Shown: piece by piece, positions 8,673-19,526 of the stretch | Position numbering within the stretch: position 1 is the stretch's first letter | Layout: each line of letters starts with the position of its first letter | DNA from: Thraustochytrium sp. TN22 | Lineage: Eukaryota > Sar > Bigyra > Thraustochytrida > Thraustochytriidae | Reading direction: 5' to 3' | DNA: 64,000 nt | Assembly (NCBI GenBank): GCA_013306675.1 | Contig: JABLUY010000051.1 | Location: forward strand, 1-64,000 | Notes under the pieces: model-generated | The model's database searches: none | The model's input: the letters and a program-made list of their open reading frames with translations, nothing else | What the model was told of the DNA's origin: nothing | Translations under genes and position numbers: made by a program

Positions 8673-8798
8673 TCCCAGCACATGAACTCACTCGTGGTGT
8701 GGCGCGTTCACTTGACATTTGAAAAGGATACTCAGGGAAAGTAAGGTACTGGCACGCCTCAGGAGAACGAACACATGCATGCTCTTGCGGGCCATCAA

Positions 8799-9355
8799 TC
8801 AGTTGCGGAAACAAAGGATCGGCGTGCCGAGCGGCTCGAGCACATCCTCCGCGACGCTGGCCTTGATGCCAGGGCTGCGCTTGATGCCGCGCACCTTGTG
8901 GTGCTTGCTGCCCTCGGCCAGGCCGATCACAGTCTCGATCTGAGGCATAGTGCTGTGCGCGTCCAACGTGTTCTTGTCAGGGCGCGGCGGGCGCACGGGC
9001 TGACGGCCGAAGCTGCGGCGCGGCGTGGCCGTAGGCTCCTGGCGCGCCAGCTCCGGATGCTGCATGTGTTGCATGTGTTGCATCTGCTGCTGCGTGTGCT
9101 GCTGCGCCTGCTGTGTATGCATCTGCTGCTGAAGCATGACGCGCTTCAGCTCGGCCTGCTGCTGCTCCTGCTGCTCCTTGAGCAGCTGGTTCTGGGCCAG
9201 GAGTGCCTGGTACAGGTGCATGGGCACCTGGTCGGAAGGCTCTGCCGCTTGGTGCAGAGGCGCGCTCGGCTCCTTGCGCGAGCCCTGCAGCGGCGACGCC
9301 AGTGGGCTCTGCATCTGCACCTGCTGCTGCTGCATCTGCACCTGCTGCATCTGCA

Positions 9356-9389
<34 letters not shown>

Positions 9390-9662
9390 GTTGGACGGCT
9401 GGGGCGTCTCGTAAAAGCCGCCGGCCGTCGTCCAATCCTCGTAGTCGTCGCTAAAGGTGACCTTGCCGTCGCGGCTGCCGCCGCGCATGGACCACGCCGA
9501 GCGCCAGCGGCCGCTCGAGCTGCGCACGACCGTGGCGGGCGGCTCGGGCGGGCTCGCCACCGACGACGTCACGTCCGGCACCTCCTCGGGCTCCATGCCC
9601 AGCGTCGCCGCCGCCGCCTTGTCCGAGCGGCGCCGCGCGCGGCGGCCCCTGCTCAGCATCAT
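8799..9662 (-). CDS. Q-rich low-complexity protein of unknown function
   Basis: 287 aa from MMLSRGRRARRRS. A basic N-terminus is followed by an acidic/aromatic patch (VTFSDDYEDWTTAGGFYE), a long Gln/Met-rich region with a pure Q10 tract and MQ repeats, and a predicted helical, coiled-coil-like stretch (ALLAQNQLLKEQQEQQQAEL). The C-terminal 45 residues are not low complexity: TMPQIETVIGLAEGSKHHKV and IKASVAEDVLEPLGTPI. No family is recognised. The non-repetitive C-terminus and the single complete frame favour a real gene. The opposite strand is open only as Leu-rich shadow. Confidence 0.6.
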
Positions 9663-12462
9663 GTCGCCGCTCGCTCGCTCCTGCTCCTGCTCCCGCTGCT
9701 CCTGCTGATGCTCTGCTCTCGCGCGTCACGTCCAGGATCTGCTCGCAACTCGCCGAGCTTGGCCCGCCGCGCCAAGTTCCCGTGCCTCGCAGGCTTCCTG
9801 CAAGCTAGCCCGTAGCTAGGCGACTAGACCCGACTAGCCCTCGCCCCGAGTCGCCCGCTCGACTGGTCCTCGTCGCTCGGCGGCCCGCCGCCCTGCTTCC
9901 ACTGGCCGCCGCCGCCTTCCTGCCAGCCGCGCCGCAGCAGTTGCCGCTCTGCAGCCTGCAGCGCCGCCAGCGCGGCGTCACGCCGCCGCCTCCGAGGCCG
10001 AGGCTCGCCCCCGAGCGCGCGCCCAGGTCAGCTGCTCCGCCAGCAGGCAGCCACAGCTGCTGGCCAGCTACTAGCCGCCAGCTAGCTAGCTAGCCAAATG
10101 GCAGCCAGCTCGGGATGGTCGCCGTGGCCGCCCCCGGCTGCGCCGACACCGACGCCCGCCGCCGCTGCCAAGGTCCCGACGGCCACGCGCTCGGCCCGCG
10201 CCAGAGCCAGCCGCCGCCCCAGGCTCGCGCGCGCCAACGGCCGCAGGTGGCCGGGGCTGTGCAGCTCGCTGGCACTGGCAGCGCGCGGCGCCGCGGCGGC
10301 TGGTGGTGGATACCACTGCCCCTGGCTGCCGCTGGTCGATCGATTGCCGGTCTGCGCCGCCGTGCGCTGCTGCGCTGCAGCGCGCCCGAGCCTGGCGCCC
10401 GAGGGCCTCACGCCCGCGGCGCGCGGCTCGTTCGCGCGGCGCAGGACCGCCTGCCACGCGGGCGCGGCAAGATCGAGCCCGGCGGCGAGCGAATCGGTGA
10501 CAGACGAGCGAACTTGGAGGACAGGACAACTTGAAGCAAGCAAGCAATAGCAGGCAGCGAGCGCCGCGCGGCCTGGCAGGCAGGCGGCGCGGCTCGGGGG
10601 CGGCCGCGCGCACGAGAGGGAGAACGCGCGCCCGGCGCTGCCCCGGACCGACTTGTCGGACTTGTCGCGGCGTGCTTGTGCAGGGGCTGGAGCTGGCGCG
10701 GCGCGACGACGTCGTCGACGGCGGCGAGCGCCCCGGCCCGGATCGTGCTGGCCGCCACGCCGGCGACGGCGCGGCGTGGCTCGCCCCGCTACCGCAGGCG
10801 GTCGAGAGCCGCCTGCAGCGCCTGCAGCGAGCGAGCGAGCGAACGGGCTGCAGGCGAGGCGCGGCCGCGCGGCGCGTGGCGCTCCTCGGCCATGAACAGG
10901 AGCAGCAAGTCAGCAAGGCTCAGCAAGTCCCTCCCCGCCACGTGCCGGTGCTGCAGTAGTACCACGCGGCTGAAAACATGGCCGCGAGCATCCGCTAGCT
11001 AGCGAGTGGGCGCTAGTGGCCGCTGGCACGAGTTCTGCCTGGCAGCTTGGAGGTCAGCAGCAGGCGCGCGGACGCGGAGCCGGCGGCCTCGGAGCCACGC
11101 GAGCCACGGCCGGCACGAGCGCTGCGGTGCAGCAGCGCTGCAGGCTGCAGCGGTGACGGCAGCACTCGTGCAGCCGACTGTGCGCCGCCTGGCCGTGGCC
11201 GCTCAGGCTGCGGCGTGACGGCGGCCACGGACGGCGCGCCGTGGTCTTCGCCGTCTGTCGCGGCAACATTCTTCAGGACCGCTCGGCCGAAAGCGGGACC
11301 GGCCAGTCCGGCGCTAGCTCGCTAGCTACTAGCCTGACTGTGAGCGCTGCGCTGCCACTGCTGCACTGCAGCGCACTGGCAGAGCCCACCGCCGACTCGG
11401 ACCGGGCCGGACTCGCGGAGCGTCGCGGAGACGACTCGGAACCGGGCCCTCCCGAGTGCCACTACAGTGACCTCTGCTCGTTCAACTTGAAGACTTCTAC
11501 TACTCGGATAGGATGACCGCCCGGCACGGCAGAGTGGCCGCCGCATGGAGATCGCCGGTGACGGATGATCATCAGGATCATTAGTGACAGATGACGGTGC
11601 ACACCAGCTTTTGCGCTTTTTCGGGTTGTTCAAGCTGGCACACAATGCCTGGTCTTTGGCCTGGTCTTTGGCCGCCTTTGGCCTGGCCTTCGGCCCGAGT
11701 CAAGTTGCCTGGCCATGCCATCATGACTGGTGGGTGAGAGGGCGTGAGAGGGTGAGAACGCATGTTCAAGTTCTCTCCTCTCTCTCATGCTCTCTCATGC
11801 TCTCTGAGCCTCTCTCATGGCAGTGACATCACCGAACGGCGAGTCCGTCACCCCGTTTCTGCAGCCCGCGCCATGGAAAGCGCCCTCAGGCTGACAATGA
11901 ATGCTTCCAGCTGTAGCGCACTTCACGGTCCTGCAGACAGCAGCTGTCCCGCCGGTCAGATGCAGACTTCGGCCGCTGGCCTCCCATCAGGTGCAGCTCC
12001 TGCCAGCGCGGCCGCGGCGACGACTTTTGCTGAAGAGCGACGAGATTTGAGAGCAATGAGGCGACTACAGACAACCTGCTGCTCTGTTACGGAGCTGGAC
12101 GATGCTTGAACTCCTTTAGTTAGCAAACGCTAAGCTATCCCGGCGTGTCCGCCGATTCGGCGTGCGCACACTCCTCCATTGTCCGCCATGGCCAGCGATG
12201 AACACGCGCCAGGCAGGAAGGCGCGGCGCGGCGGCCGCGGGCGGCGCTGCTGCTAAGCTGCTTTGCCTTCGCTCAGATGTCTTCCTACTCGACAGTTCGA
12301 GCCACTCATCCTGGGGCCGAGCTATTGCGCCACGATTTGCGCCGCCGCGAGGGACGCGCAGCACGCGCTGCTGCCGCTGCTGCTGCTGCCACCCAAGCCA
12401 GGCGAGCAAGCAGACGCGATCCAATCCAGGCAAACCCCGAGCGCGCGCGGAGCGCGAGCGAG
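9663..12462. other. 2.8-kb gene-poor region
   Basis: No ORF here resembles a protein. It is GC-rich with scattered gctagctagct runs, repeated ctggca/tgcagc words, a block of ggtctttggcctgg repeats near 11655-11695, and a run of ctctctcatg repeats near 11775-11820. Two copies of the recurring 10-mer CAACTTGAAG lie at 10527 and 11483. The last few hundred bases presumably include the promoter of the VSR-like gene. Confidence 0.6.
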
Positions 12463-14368
12463 ATGGCGGGCGCGGCGCGCGCGGCGCTGCTGGCGGCGGC
12501 GCTGGTGCTGGCACTGGCGGCGCGCGAGACCGATGCGCGGGCAACGCGTAGGTTTGACTGACTGACTGGCTGGTGGCCATCGGACTGGCGGTGGCCGCGG
12601 GCACGCCGTGCAGCGGGCCTCGCCCCAGCGCGAGCGAGAGAGCGAGGGCGCGAGGCTGCGTGGAGCAAGCCAGGCGAGGCCAGGCGAGGCCAGGCGAGGC
12701 GAGGCGAGGCGAGGATGACTGACTGACCGACGCACTCTGATCCGACTCGCAGAGGTGAGCGTGTCCCAGGGCCCGCTCAACGGCGCGCTCTCGGGCGTCG
12801 TGGAGGAGGATATCGGCAAGGTGGCCTTCCACAAGGTGGACCAGGTGTCGGGCGAGGTGGTGCTGGTGCCGGAGAGCACGGAGGAGTGCAGCCCGGTGCT
12901 GACCAATCTGGACCTGAATGGCAAGGTGGCCTTCCTGGACGCCGACACTCAGTGCGACGCGGAGCTGGCGTCCATGGCGCGCACGCTGGTGGCCGCCGGC
13001 GCCGTGGCCGTGGTGCTGCCGGCCGAGCAGTGCCTGTGCTCGGCGCGCGGCACGGTGCGTGACGACGCAGGCGTCACCTGCTCGGCCACGAGCTGCCTGC
13101 AGTACCTGCAGCCGCGCGGCGAGCCGCAGGCCGATACGCTGGACGGCCCGCTCGTGACGCTGTCCCGCGAGGACTACGGCACCATCACCGACTGCCTGGG
13201 TTCCACGGACGCCGTCGACAAGGACACCCAGGACGAGTGCGAGTCCGTTCTCCTCACGCTTTCCTGGACCTTTGTCCAGGCCGCCGCGGGCGAACTCAAG
13301 ATCGACTTCTTCACGCAAATCGGCGAGGAGGTCACCCTGAGCCTCTTCAAGACGCAAGACTTCACTGACGAGGGCGGCGTGCTCGACTCGCTCTCCGACA
13401 TCGTCAGCACCTGGAGCGTCAGCCATCAGGTTCTCGACGGCTCGGCGCTCGAGGTGGACTCCACGCTCACTGGCGACGGTACGCTTAACTGCACGGCGCC
13501 GCCCGCCGCGGACCAGGCCCTCTGTGACGAGCTCTGCACCAACGGCGGTCGTTACTGCCAGACGAACGACGAGCGCGGCGATGGCTCCCAGGCCTACACC
13601 GTCACCGGTGCCCTCCTTGTCGCCGAGTCGCTGCGCCAAATTTGCGCGCTGCGGCAGGTGCAGGCCGATGCCTCGCTGCTGCGTTCCTACTTTAGTTACC
13701 TGCGCGCCGTCGACCAGACCTGCCTTACCACCGCCGACTCGCTCACGGAAGAGTGCTCGCTTGCGCTCCAGGATACCTACGGTCTAGACCGCACCGTCAC
13801 GATGACTTGTGTCTCGAACAGTGGCGGCACCTCGGCGGACGCCGTCAACACCATTCTTGAACCGCTCAAGCGCACGCCCGAGCAGTACATGGACGAGTAC
13901 GACCTCATCAAGACGCCCTCCTTCCGCGTCAACGATGTCACCATCCCCTTCGGCAACACCTGGGGCAACGTGCTTAGCGCCATCTGCGCCGCCGTCCAGG
14001 GCACCGAGCCCTCCCTGTGCTCCTGCATCTACGATGACTCCGCCAAGGCGCTTCGCTCCGAGGCGGACATCCTCGCCTCCTGCTTCTCTCTCTCCTCCGA
14101 CACCGCCGATTCCAGTGATCAGGGCCTCATCATCGGCCTCACCGTCACCGCCGTCGTTCTCCTCGGCCTCGTTGGCTTTTTCACCTACCGCCGCTTCCAC
14201 CGCAACTCTGCTGTTGTCGCGCGCCGTGAGCAGGAGCTCCAGGCCATGGACTGGACCCCGGACGACGAGGGCGCCACCGGTGCCTCGAGGAACCCCTTGT
14301 CCCGACTCTTTGGCAAGAAGCCCTCTGCCGACGCGCGGTACCCGGTCAAGGCGCTCACCTCCGTATAA
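12463..14368 (+). CDS. Vacuolar-sorting-receptor-like membrane protein, two exons
   Basis: Proposed join of 12463-12547 and 12753-14368, 566 aa. Exon 1 gives a signal peptide (MAGAARAALLAAALVLALAA). The intron of 205 bp has donor GTAGGT and acceptor CGCAG and joins in frame. A PA-like domain follows (KVAFLDADTQCDAELASMAR, then AGAVAVVLPAEQ), then a Cys-rich lumenal part. The segment SFRVNDVTIPFGN...AICAAVQGTEPSLC resembles the conserved segment before the EGF repeats of plant VSRs. No EGF repeats are seen. One transmembrane helix (GLIIGLTVTAVVLLGLVGFF) is followed by a tail of about 65 residues. The expected role is cargo sorting between Golgi and a lytic compartment; the tail has no clear YxxΦ motif. 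Confidence 0.78.
12548..12752 (+). other. Intron of the VSR-like gene
   Basis: GTAGGT donor at 12548, acceptor ag at 12751-12752. The interior has gactgactgactgg repeats and an aggcgaggcc tandem repeat near 12672-12712. Splicing is required to place the signal peptide in frame with the receptor. Confidence 0.7.
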
Positions 14369-15308
14369 TTGGATCACTGAAATGATACCATGCGTGCCAG
14401 TAAGGAGGGGTAGAGGGGGGAAACGGGATGGCTGCGCTTGGCGACCCATCAAGGAGTGCGACCGAGATACACGGACACCTTGCTCAAGATACGATCCTGC
14501 CAGTGGTCGCCGACTGCGTGTGCGTATCCGGACTCGGACGAGAATGGTTTGAACCCTTGCAGCTCAAGAAGCAGCCTCTAATGCAGGGTACGCGCCACCT
14601 TGAGCCCGGGAAAAGTGGGTCTACGCCGTTTGAGGTTGTCTCTGATAGCTCTTTGGAAAATCATAGACGGAAAAGGCGACGAATGTTGGGCCAAGGGCTC
14701 GGGCGATCTCGAGGCCATCCAGAAAGCGGCGAGTTGGCGGCCCCGAGCCCAAGAGCGTTTCGGTTGCACGCTCACGAGCTCGCTGACAATCAACGTCGAG
14801 CTCGACTTGCACAGCCTTGAACAAAGGCATGAACTTTTGCAGCCGGACATGACAGACCAAAGCAGGCCAAGGGCGAGCCGGAGCCGTCGCGGCTGTAGAG
14901 GCGGGCTGCTCTCAGCAGGCTTTGCCTCACTGCGCTTGCAGCCGCGCTCTCGCTGTCACGTGTCCGAGCTCGGGGCAAGCCTTGGTTGGCACGGCACGCG
15001 CGGCGAGACGCGCCTCTGCCGCGCCGGCTGGCTGAACGAGAGGACGGCTCTCACTGACACTGGAGGGCGCCTTGCTGGAACAATGCAAATTGCGCGACGA
15101 ACCTCGGCTGCACGGCACTAAGCCGCGCTGCGGTGCGTGGCGGGCGGGCGGGCTGTGCGACTCGCAGCAGAACAGCAACGCGAGGAGAAGGAGAGGGAGA
15201 GACGTGCACAGGCAGAGCAAGCAAAGAATTTAAGCAGCCAGAAACCAGCTCAAGAAGCCAGGAACCACAGCCTGAGGCGAGGCGACCGAGCCGGCGAGGG
15301 AGAAGACG
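14369..15308. other. Intergenic region, nothing recognised
   Basis: 940 bp, visibly less GC-rich than the genes around it up to about 14860. Short ORFs on both strands (for example 14600-15121 plus) show no known motif. It includes the promoter of the DUF1348 gene. Confidence 0.5.
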
Positions 15309-15833
15309 ATGTGGAGCAGGACTGCAGCGCGTGTCGGCCGGCAGAGTGGTCTCGCGCGGCGCGGGCTGGCCTCGGAGCCGCCGCGGCTGCCGGTGCCGCC
15401 CTTCAACGAGGAGACGGCGCGGCAAAAGGTGCAGGCAGCGGAGGACGCCTGGAACTCCCGCGACCCGGCCAAGGTGGCCATGGCGTACTCGCCGGATACC
15501 CTGTGGCGCAACCGGTCGAGTTTCGTGCGCGGCCGCGATGAGGTTCGCGCCTTCTTGCAGGGCAAGTGGGACCGCGAGCAAGACTACAAGCTCAAGAAGC
15601 ATCTCTTCGCATTCACCGACAATAAGATCGCGGTCACCTTCCAGTACGAGTACCGCAGCGCCGAGGACGGCAAGTGGTACCGCGCCTACGGCAACGAGCA
15701 CTGGACCTTTGACAAGAACGGCTACATGCACACGCGAAACGCCTCCATTAACGACGTCCCCATTGAGGCCGACGAGCGCGTCATCCACGACGGCGCCGAC
15801 CTCGACGCCTTTGCGCAGGGTGTCAAGCGCTGA
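15309..15833 (+). CDS. DUF1348 (SnoaL/NTF2-like) protein, probably mitochondrial
   Basis: 174 aa. The first 22 residues (MWSRTAARVGRQSGLARRGLA) are Arg/Ser/Ala-rich without acidic residues, like a mitochondrial presequence. The rest is a full-length match in pattern to the DUF1348 family: AEDAWNSRDPAKVAMAYSPD, WRNRSSFVRGRDEVRAFLQ, KWDREQDYKLKKHLFAFTDN, KIAVTFQYEYRSAEDGKWYR, YGNEHWTFDKNGYM and ASINDVPI. This NTF2-like cone fold holds small enzymes and binding proteins; the family's own reaction is not established. A 30-bp-scale tandem repeat starts at its stop codon. Confidence 0.85.
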   Translation: MWSRTAARVGRQSGLARRGLASEPPRLPVPPFNEETARQKVQAAEDAWNSRDPAKVAMAYSPDTLWRNRSSFVRGRDEVRAFLQGKWDREQDYKLKKHLFAFTDNKIAVTFQYEYRSAEDGKWYRAYGNEHWTFDKNGYMHTRNASINDVPIEADERVIHDGADLDAFAQGVKR

Positions 15834-15932
15834 GGACCAAGGCGTCAGCCAAGCGCGCTGAGGACCAAGGCGTCAGTTAAGCGCGCTGAGGACCAAGCCG
15901 CAACGCGTTGAGGACCAAGCCGCAACGCGCGA
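15826..15932. repeat. Tandem repeat at the stop codon and 3' UTR of the DUF1348 gene
   Basis: Four degenerate copies built on gcgctgaggaccaaggcgtc begin with the last codons of the DUF1348 gene, so each copy carries a TGA in the same context as the true stop. The fourth copies drift to gcaacgcgttgaggaccaag. Confidence 0.8.
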
Positions 15933-16181
15933 ACCCTCATTTGTAGTTAGAAAAGTTAGTTGCCACCCACCAATCCATCGCCTCCGTTAGTTTGACAGAC
16001 TTTCGCGCACACCCTTTACTTCCTTGCTTTGACTCGCGAGTAGCACCACTCCATGCCGCCGTCTCACTCACGCGTACACGACGTCCTCACGTCCTCGACG
16101 TCCTCACGTCCTCGACGTCCTCCTCGACGTCCTCGCCGGACTGCAAAAAGGCAGAACAAAGCCCGTTCGCGCCGCCTCCAC
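15933..16181. other. Intergenic spacer with cctcgacgtcctcacgt repeats
   Basis: From about 16078 to 16135 the sequence is a degenerate repeat of tcctcgacgtcctcacg, directly upstream of the HEAT-protein start. No gene is seen. Confidence 0.6.
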
Positions 16182-19100
16182 ATGGCGTCGCGACGCGGGG
16201 CGCTGGCGCTCGGGGCGCTCGTGTCCGGGCGCCTGGACGCGCGCAAGGCGCGCTTCGAGGCGGCGGCGGCGCGCGCCGCGTCGGCGTCCGCCGCGGGAGC
16301 GAAACATGGCGAGCTCGTCGAGGCGCTGGCCGGCGCGGCGCACGAGGTGGAGCGCGGCGGCGAGGTGGCCGCCGCGACGCTGGGCGGCTTGCTGGAGGCG
16401 CTAGAGCGCGAGCCCGAGGGCGCCCACCGCAAGTTCCTGCTGCGCGTCTTTCGCTGGGCCGCAGAGCAGCAGCCCGAGGGCACCGCGAGCGGGCTGGCGC
16501 TCGTCCTGACACAGGCCACGCCCGTCGTGCAGCTCGAGATGCTGCGTGTCGTGCGCGGCGCCTTTAGTCGCGAGGCCGTGTGCCTGGGTGAGGACGTCGG
16601 GCGGCCCTTCGCGCGCGCCTGCGCGGCGAACGGCGGCCTGCTGGCTGCCGTGCTCGACGTCATGGCTGCCGCCACGCGCGTTTCGGACAGCTCCCGGTTC
16701 GCGGAGCGGACGCCGCTGGCGGCGGCGGCCGCAGACCTCTTCATGCGCTGCGTGCTTCTTCTCTGCAAGAGCGTGCACGAGGGCGAGGCCTCCTCGGCGC
16801 TCTGGTCGCAACGCAAGGGCGTGCAGCTGCATCTCAAGCTCGGCCTCCTCGACGCGCGGCGCACGGGGGCACCCGCCCTCCTGCTCGACGCGCTTCAGGA
16901 CCTCTGCCGCGACGTGGACTCCGCCATCGCACTTGGCGAGCGCTGCACGCGCGCAATTGCGGCGCATCTGCTCGCGTCCGGCGCGGCGCTCGTGGAGGGC
17001 GACCCCGCCTGCGAAGACGCGGCCGCTGCGGCAAGCGAGCTTGCGCTCTGCACTGCCGAGCTCGAGCAAACCACCGAGCGCACACGCATGGGGCGCGAGC
17101 GCGAGCAGGGCGCCGCCGCGGACGGGGATAGCACCACCCCGAGCTCGACCGCCCAACTCGACCACATCGCTCAAGTGCAAACGCGCCGTCTGTGCCTGCT
17201 CCTCGGCCGTATGACGCCCGAGGCGCGGGCCACTGCGCTCGCCGAGCGCGGACCGGACATCTTGCGCGTCGGGGTGCAGCAGCTGAGCCGCGCGTCGGGC
17301 ACCTGCGCGGCGCTCGCCACCACGCTCGTTGCGGCAACGCTCGAATCGCTCTGTGCGCAGAGTGGCGACCGCGACGAAGTTGTGGGCAGGGCGTACGCGC
17401 CACTCTTGGACCTGCTCAAAGCCGACGACGGCATCGGCCGTTGCGCCGCGGACCTCGTCGCGGCCGGCGCCGTCAGGCACCCGGGCCTTCTGCTGCCCGA
17501 CCTGCTCGGCATCGCCGCCGCAACTTCGGCGGGCCTCTGCGAGCGCGAGAACGCACTGGTGGCGCTGCGCGCCTACGTGCTGCGCCGCGGGGACGGCCTC
17601 GTCGACCCGGCGCTGCGCGACGTCTGCCGCGCGCGTCTCCTCGACCTCGTACAAGCGGACCAGCTCACGCTGCGCCGCGCTGCGGGCCGCGTGCTGGGCG
17701 CGCTGCGCCCGGACGCCATCGTGCCGCACCTCTGCGAAGCGCTAGCAGCGGACGGGGCGGAAGCCGTCGCGCGGTCCGCCGCGGTGGCGGCCCTCCGCGA
17801 GGTCTTCGCGCACCACGAGAACACACTCGCGGTTTTCAGGCTGTGGCTCGAGCACGCGGGCGCCGAGGCTGCAACTGACCGCCTTCGCGATGCCGCCAAG
17901 GCCTGGGCCCCGGTTGTCCCGGAGCACCTCTGGCCGGCCCTGACCCGCGAGCTCGTGCGCGCCTCCGAGAAGGCGCCTGAGGCCTCGGGCCCCATCGCCG
18001 TTGCGCGACGTCTCGCCGACCCGTACCTGGCCGCGCATGCCAGCGACGTGGTCCGTGTTGACCTGGTGCAGTTGCTGCAGACGCAGCGCGAGCTTTCCGA
18101 AGGGCTCCTCGCCGCCGAGGGCGGCGCCGCGGATGTCCGTCAGCTGCTCTTCCAGCGCATGTCCCCATTGCTCTACCTGGGCATGCTGCCGCTGGCAAGG
18201 ATGGACGTGGGCGATGCGCTCGTCACAGAGCTTCTGCGACGTTGCCTCGGCCTGTACGAATTCAAGGAGGTGCGCCAGCTGGCCGCGCAGGCGCTCGCGC
18301 AGCTCGACGCAGCGGCTGTTGTCTTTCCCCTGGCTGAGGCTGGCCTCGACGCCTTTTCGGACCAGAGCGGCGCGCCGTTGCGCGCGAACTCGGGCTGGGC
18401 GGGCGCCCTGCACGCGCTGGAGGCGAGCGCGGAAAATGAGCCGCTTTTGCCCCCGGACGCGACTGTGGCCACTGCCATCGTGGTGGCCGTGCAGCACGCC
18501 TGCTTGCGCGAGCCGAGCGCTCCGCGCGGCCTCCTGACACGGCTTGTGCGGCTCATGGGCGAGCCGCGGCTGCATGAGGGCGCCGTGCACGTTCTGGCCC
18601 AGCTCGCGGCTGGCTCAGACGAGGCCTGGGCCGCTGCTGAGGAGGAGACACAACGCCTCGCCGTGCAGGAGCTGAATGAGCCCGAGACCGAGCGAGAGGG
18701 CGGTAGCGAAACAGGGTCCGGGGTGGTCCTGGGCGGGCCCGGCGCGTGGGACTTTATCGTGGAGTCGCTCTGCACTGCGCAGCGGCCCGAGGTTGCGGCT
18801 GGCTGCGCCAGTGCCTTGCTCATGGTCCTTCGCAAGACGCGGCGCGCGGTCATGGCTGGCGAGACCCGCCTGCTCCGTCCGCTTGCCGCCACGACGCTGG
18901 CGCGCCTCAATCGGCATGAGGACTGCGCGGCGCTCGTGGAGCTGGTTTTCACTGCGTGTATGATGCTCTCCGGGTCCACCAAGGACAAGAGCGGCGGGCA
19001 GCTGGCCGCGGGGATCTCGTCGACGGTGACCGCGCAATTGACTCAGATTTGTGCCCTCGGTCTCGAGGACGAGGACTGCGAGCTGACCCGCGAGGCGAGC

Positions 19101-19250
19101 GTCAAGCTGAGCGGTGCGCTTCTGGCCCTACCTGAGTTGCCGGCAGGTGCTGCGGGCTCGCTCCTGCAGAAGCTCGCGGGGCTCGCGAACTTGGACCCGC
19201 ACGCCAGCGTACGCGCGCTCGCTGGTAAGCTCCGGCAGGTCCTGGTTTGA
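16182..19250 (+). CDS. Large HEAT/ARM-repeat protein, function unknown
   Basis: 1022 aa from MASRRGALALG; the open frame upstream crosses a repeat, so this ATG is used. The whole protein is Ala/Leu-rich and alpha-helical with recurring HEAT-like helix pairs, for example RRAAGRVLGALRPDAIVPHL, AVARSAAVAALREVFAHHEN, EVRQLAAQALAQLDAAAVVF and the last helices PHASVRALAGKLRQVL. A distinctive central segment reads LLFQRMSPLLYLGMLPLARM. There is no transmembrane segment and no catalytic motif. Such proteins scaffold transport, translation or degradation complexes; I cannot assign which. Length and continuous coding bias leave no doubt that it is a gene. Confidence 0.75.
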   Translation: MASRRGALALGALVSGRLDARKARFEAAAARAASASAAGAKHGELVEALAGAAHEVERGGEVAAATLGGLLEALEREPEGAHRKFLLRVFRWAAEQQPEGTASGLALVLTQATPVVQLEMLRVVRGAFSREAVCLGEDVGRPFARACAANGGLLAAVLDVMAAATRVSDSSRFAERTPLAAAAADLFMRCVLLLCKSVHEGEASSALWSQRKGVQLHLKLGLLDARRTGAPALLLDALQDLCRDVDSAIALGERCTRAIAAHLLASGAALVEGDPACEDAAAAASELALCTAELEQTTERTRMGREREQGAAADGDSTTPSSTAQLDHIAQVQTRRLCLLLGRMTPEARATALAERGPDILRVGVQQLSRASGTCAALATTLVAATLESLCAQSGDRDEVVGRAYAPLLDLLKADDGIGRCAADLVAAGAVRHPGLLLPDLLGIAAATSAGLCERENALVALRAYVLRRGDGLVDPALRDVCRARLLDLVQADQLTLRRAAGRVLGALRPDAIVPHLCEALAADGAEAVARSAAVAALREVFAHHENTLAVFRLWLEHAGAEAATDRLRDAAKAWAPVVPEHLWPALTRELVRASEKAPEASGPIAVARRLADPYLAAHASDVVRVDLVQLLQTQRELSEGLLAAEGGAADVRQLLFQRMSPLLYLGMLPLARMDVGDALVTELLRRCLGLYEFKEVRQLAAQALAQLDAAAVVFPLAEAGLDAFSDQSGAPLRANSGWAGALHALEASAENEPLLPPDATVATAIVVAVQHACLREPSAPRGLLTRLVRLMGEPRLHEGAVHVLAQLAAGSDEAWAAAEEETQRLAVQELNEPETEREGGSETGSGVVLGGPGAWDFIVESLCTAQRPEVAAGCASALLMVLRKTRRAVMAGETRLLRPLAATTLARLNRHEDCAALVELVFTACMMLSGSTKDKSGGQLAAGISSTVTAQLTQICALGLEDEDCELTREASVKLSGALLALPELPAGAAGSLLQKLAGLANLDPHASVRALAGKLRQVLV

Positions 19251-19526
19251 CGGAGAGTCCATGGTAATCATGCAAGAGTGAGTGACGACAAGCGGGAAAG
19301 GAAAAAATCAAAGGACAGACAGGCAGGCAGAGAGACAGACAGATAGATAGACAGCAGACAGAGAGACAGACAGAGAGACAGACAGACAGAGAGACCGACA
19401 GACAGACCGACCGACAGACCGACCGACAGGCAGGCAGGCAGACAGACACACTGACTGACAGACAGACATAGGCAGACAAACAGACAGCCAGGCATGCGCG
19501 CTCACAGTCCACTAGATGGCCTTGGC
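19251..19526. repeat. (CAGA)n-type microsatellite
   Basis: About 19313-19495 is almost purely cagacagacaga-like, with small runs of ccga and ggca. It lies between the convergent HEAT-protein and cyclin genes. The Cys/Leu/Ser/Val ORFs read from its complement are artefacts of the repeat. Confidence 0.9.

Noticed and set aside
10086-10916. Long Ala/Arg-rich ORFs on both strands
   Set aside because: High GC makes stops rare; the products are low complexity and overlap each other in several frames.
14545-14620. tRNA-like T-arm (rc of tggtttgaaccc)
   Set aside because: No matching acceptor, D or anticodon stems could be folded around it.
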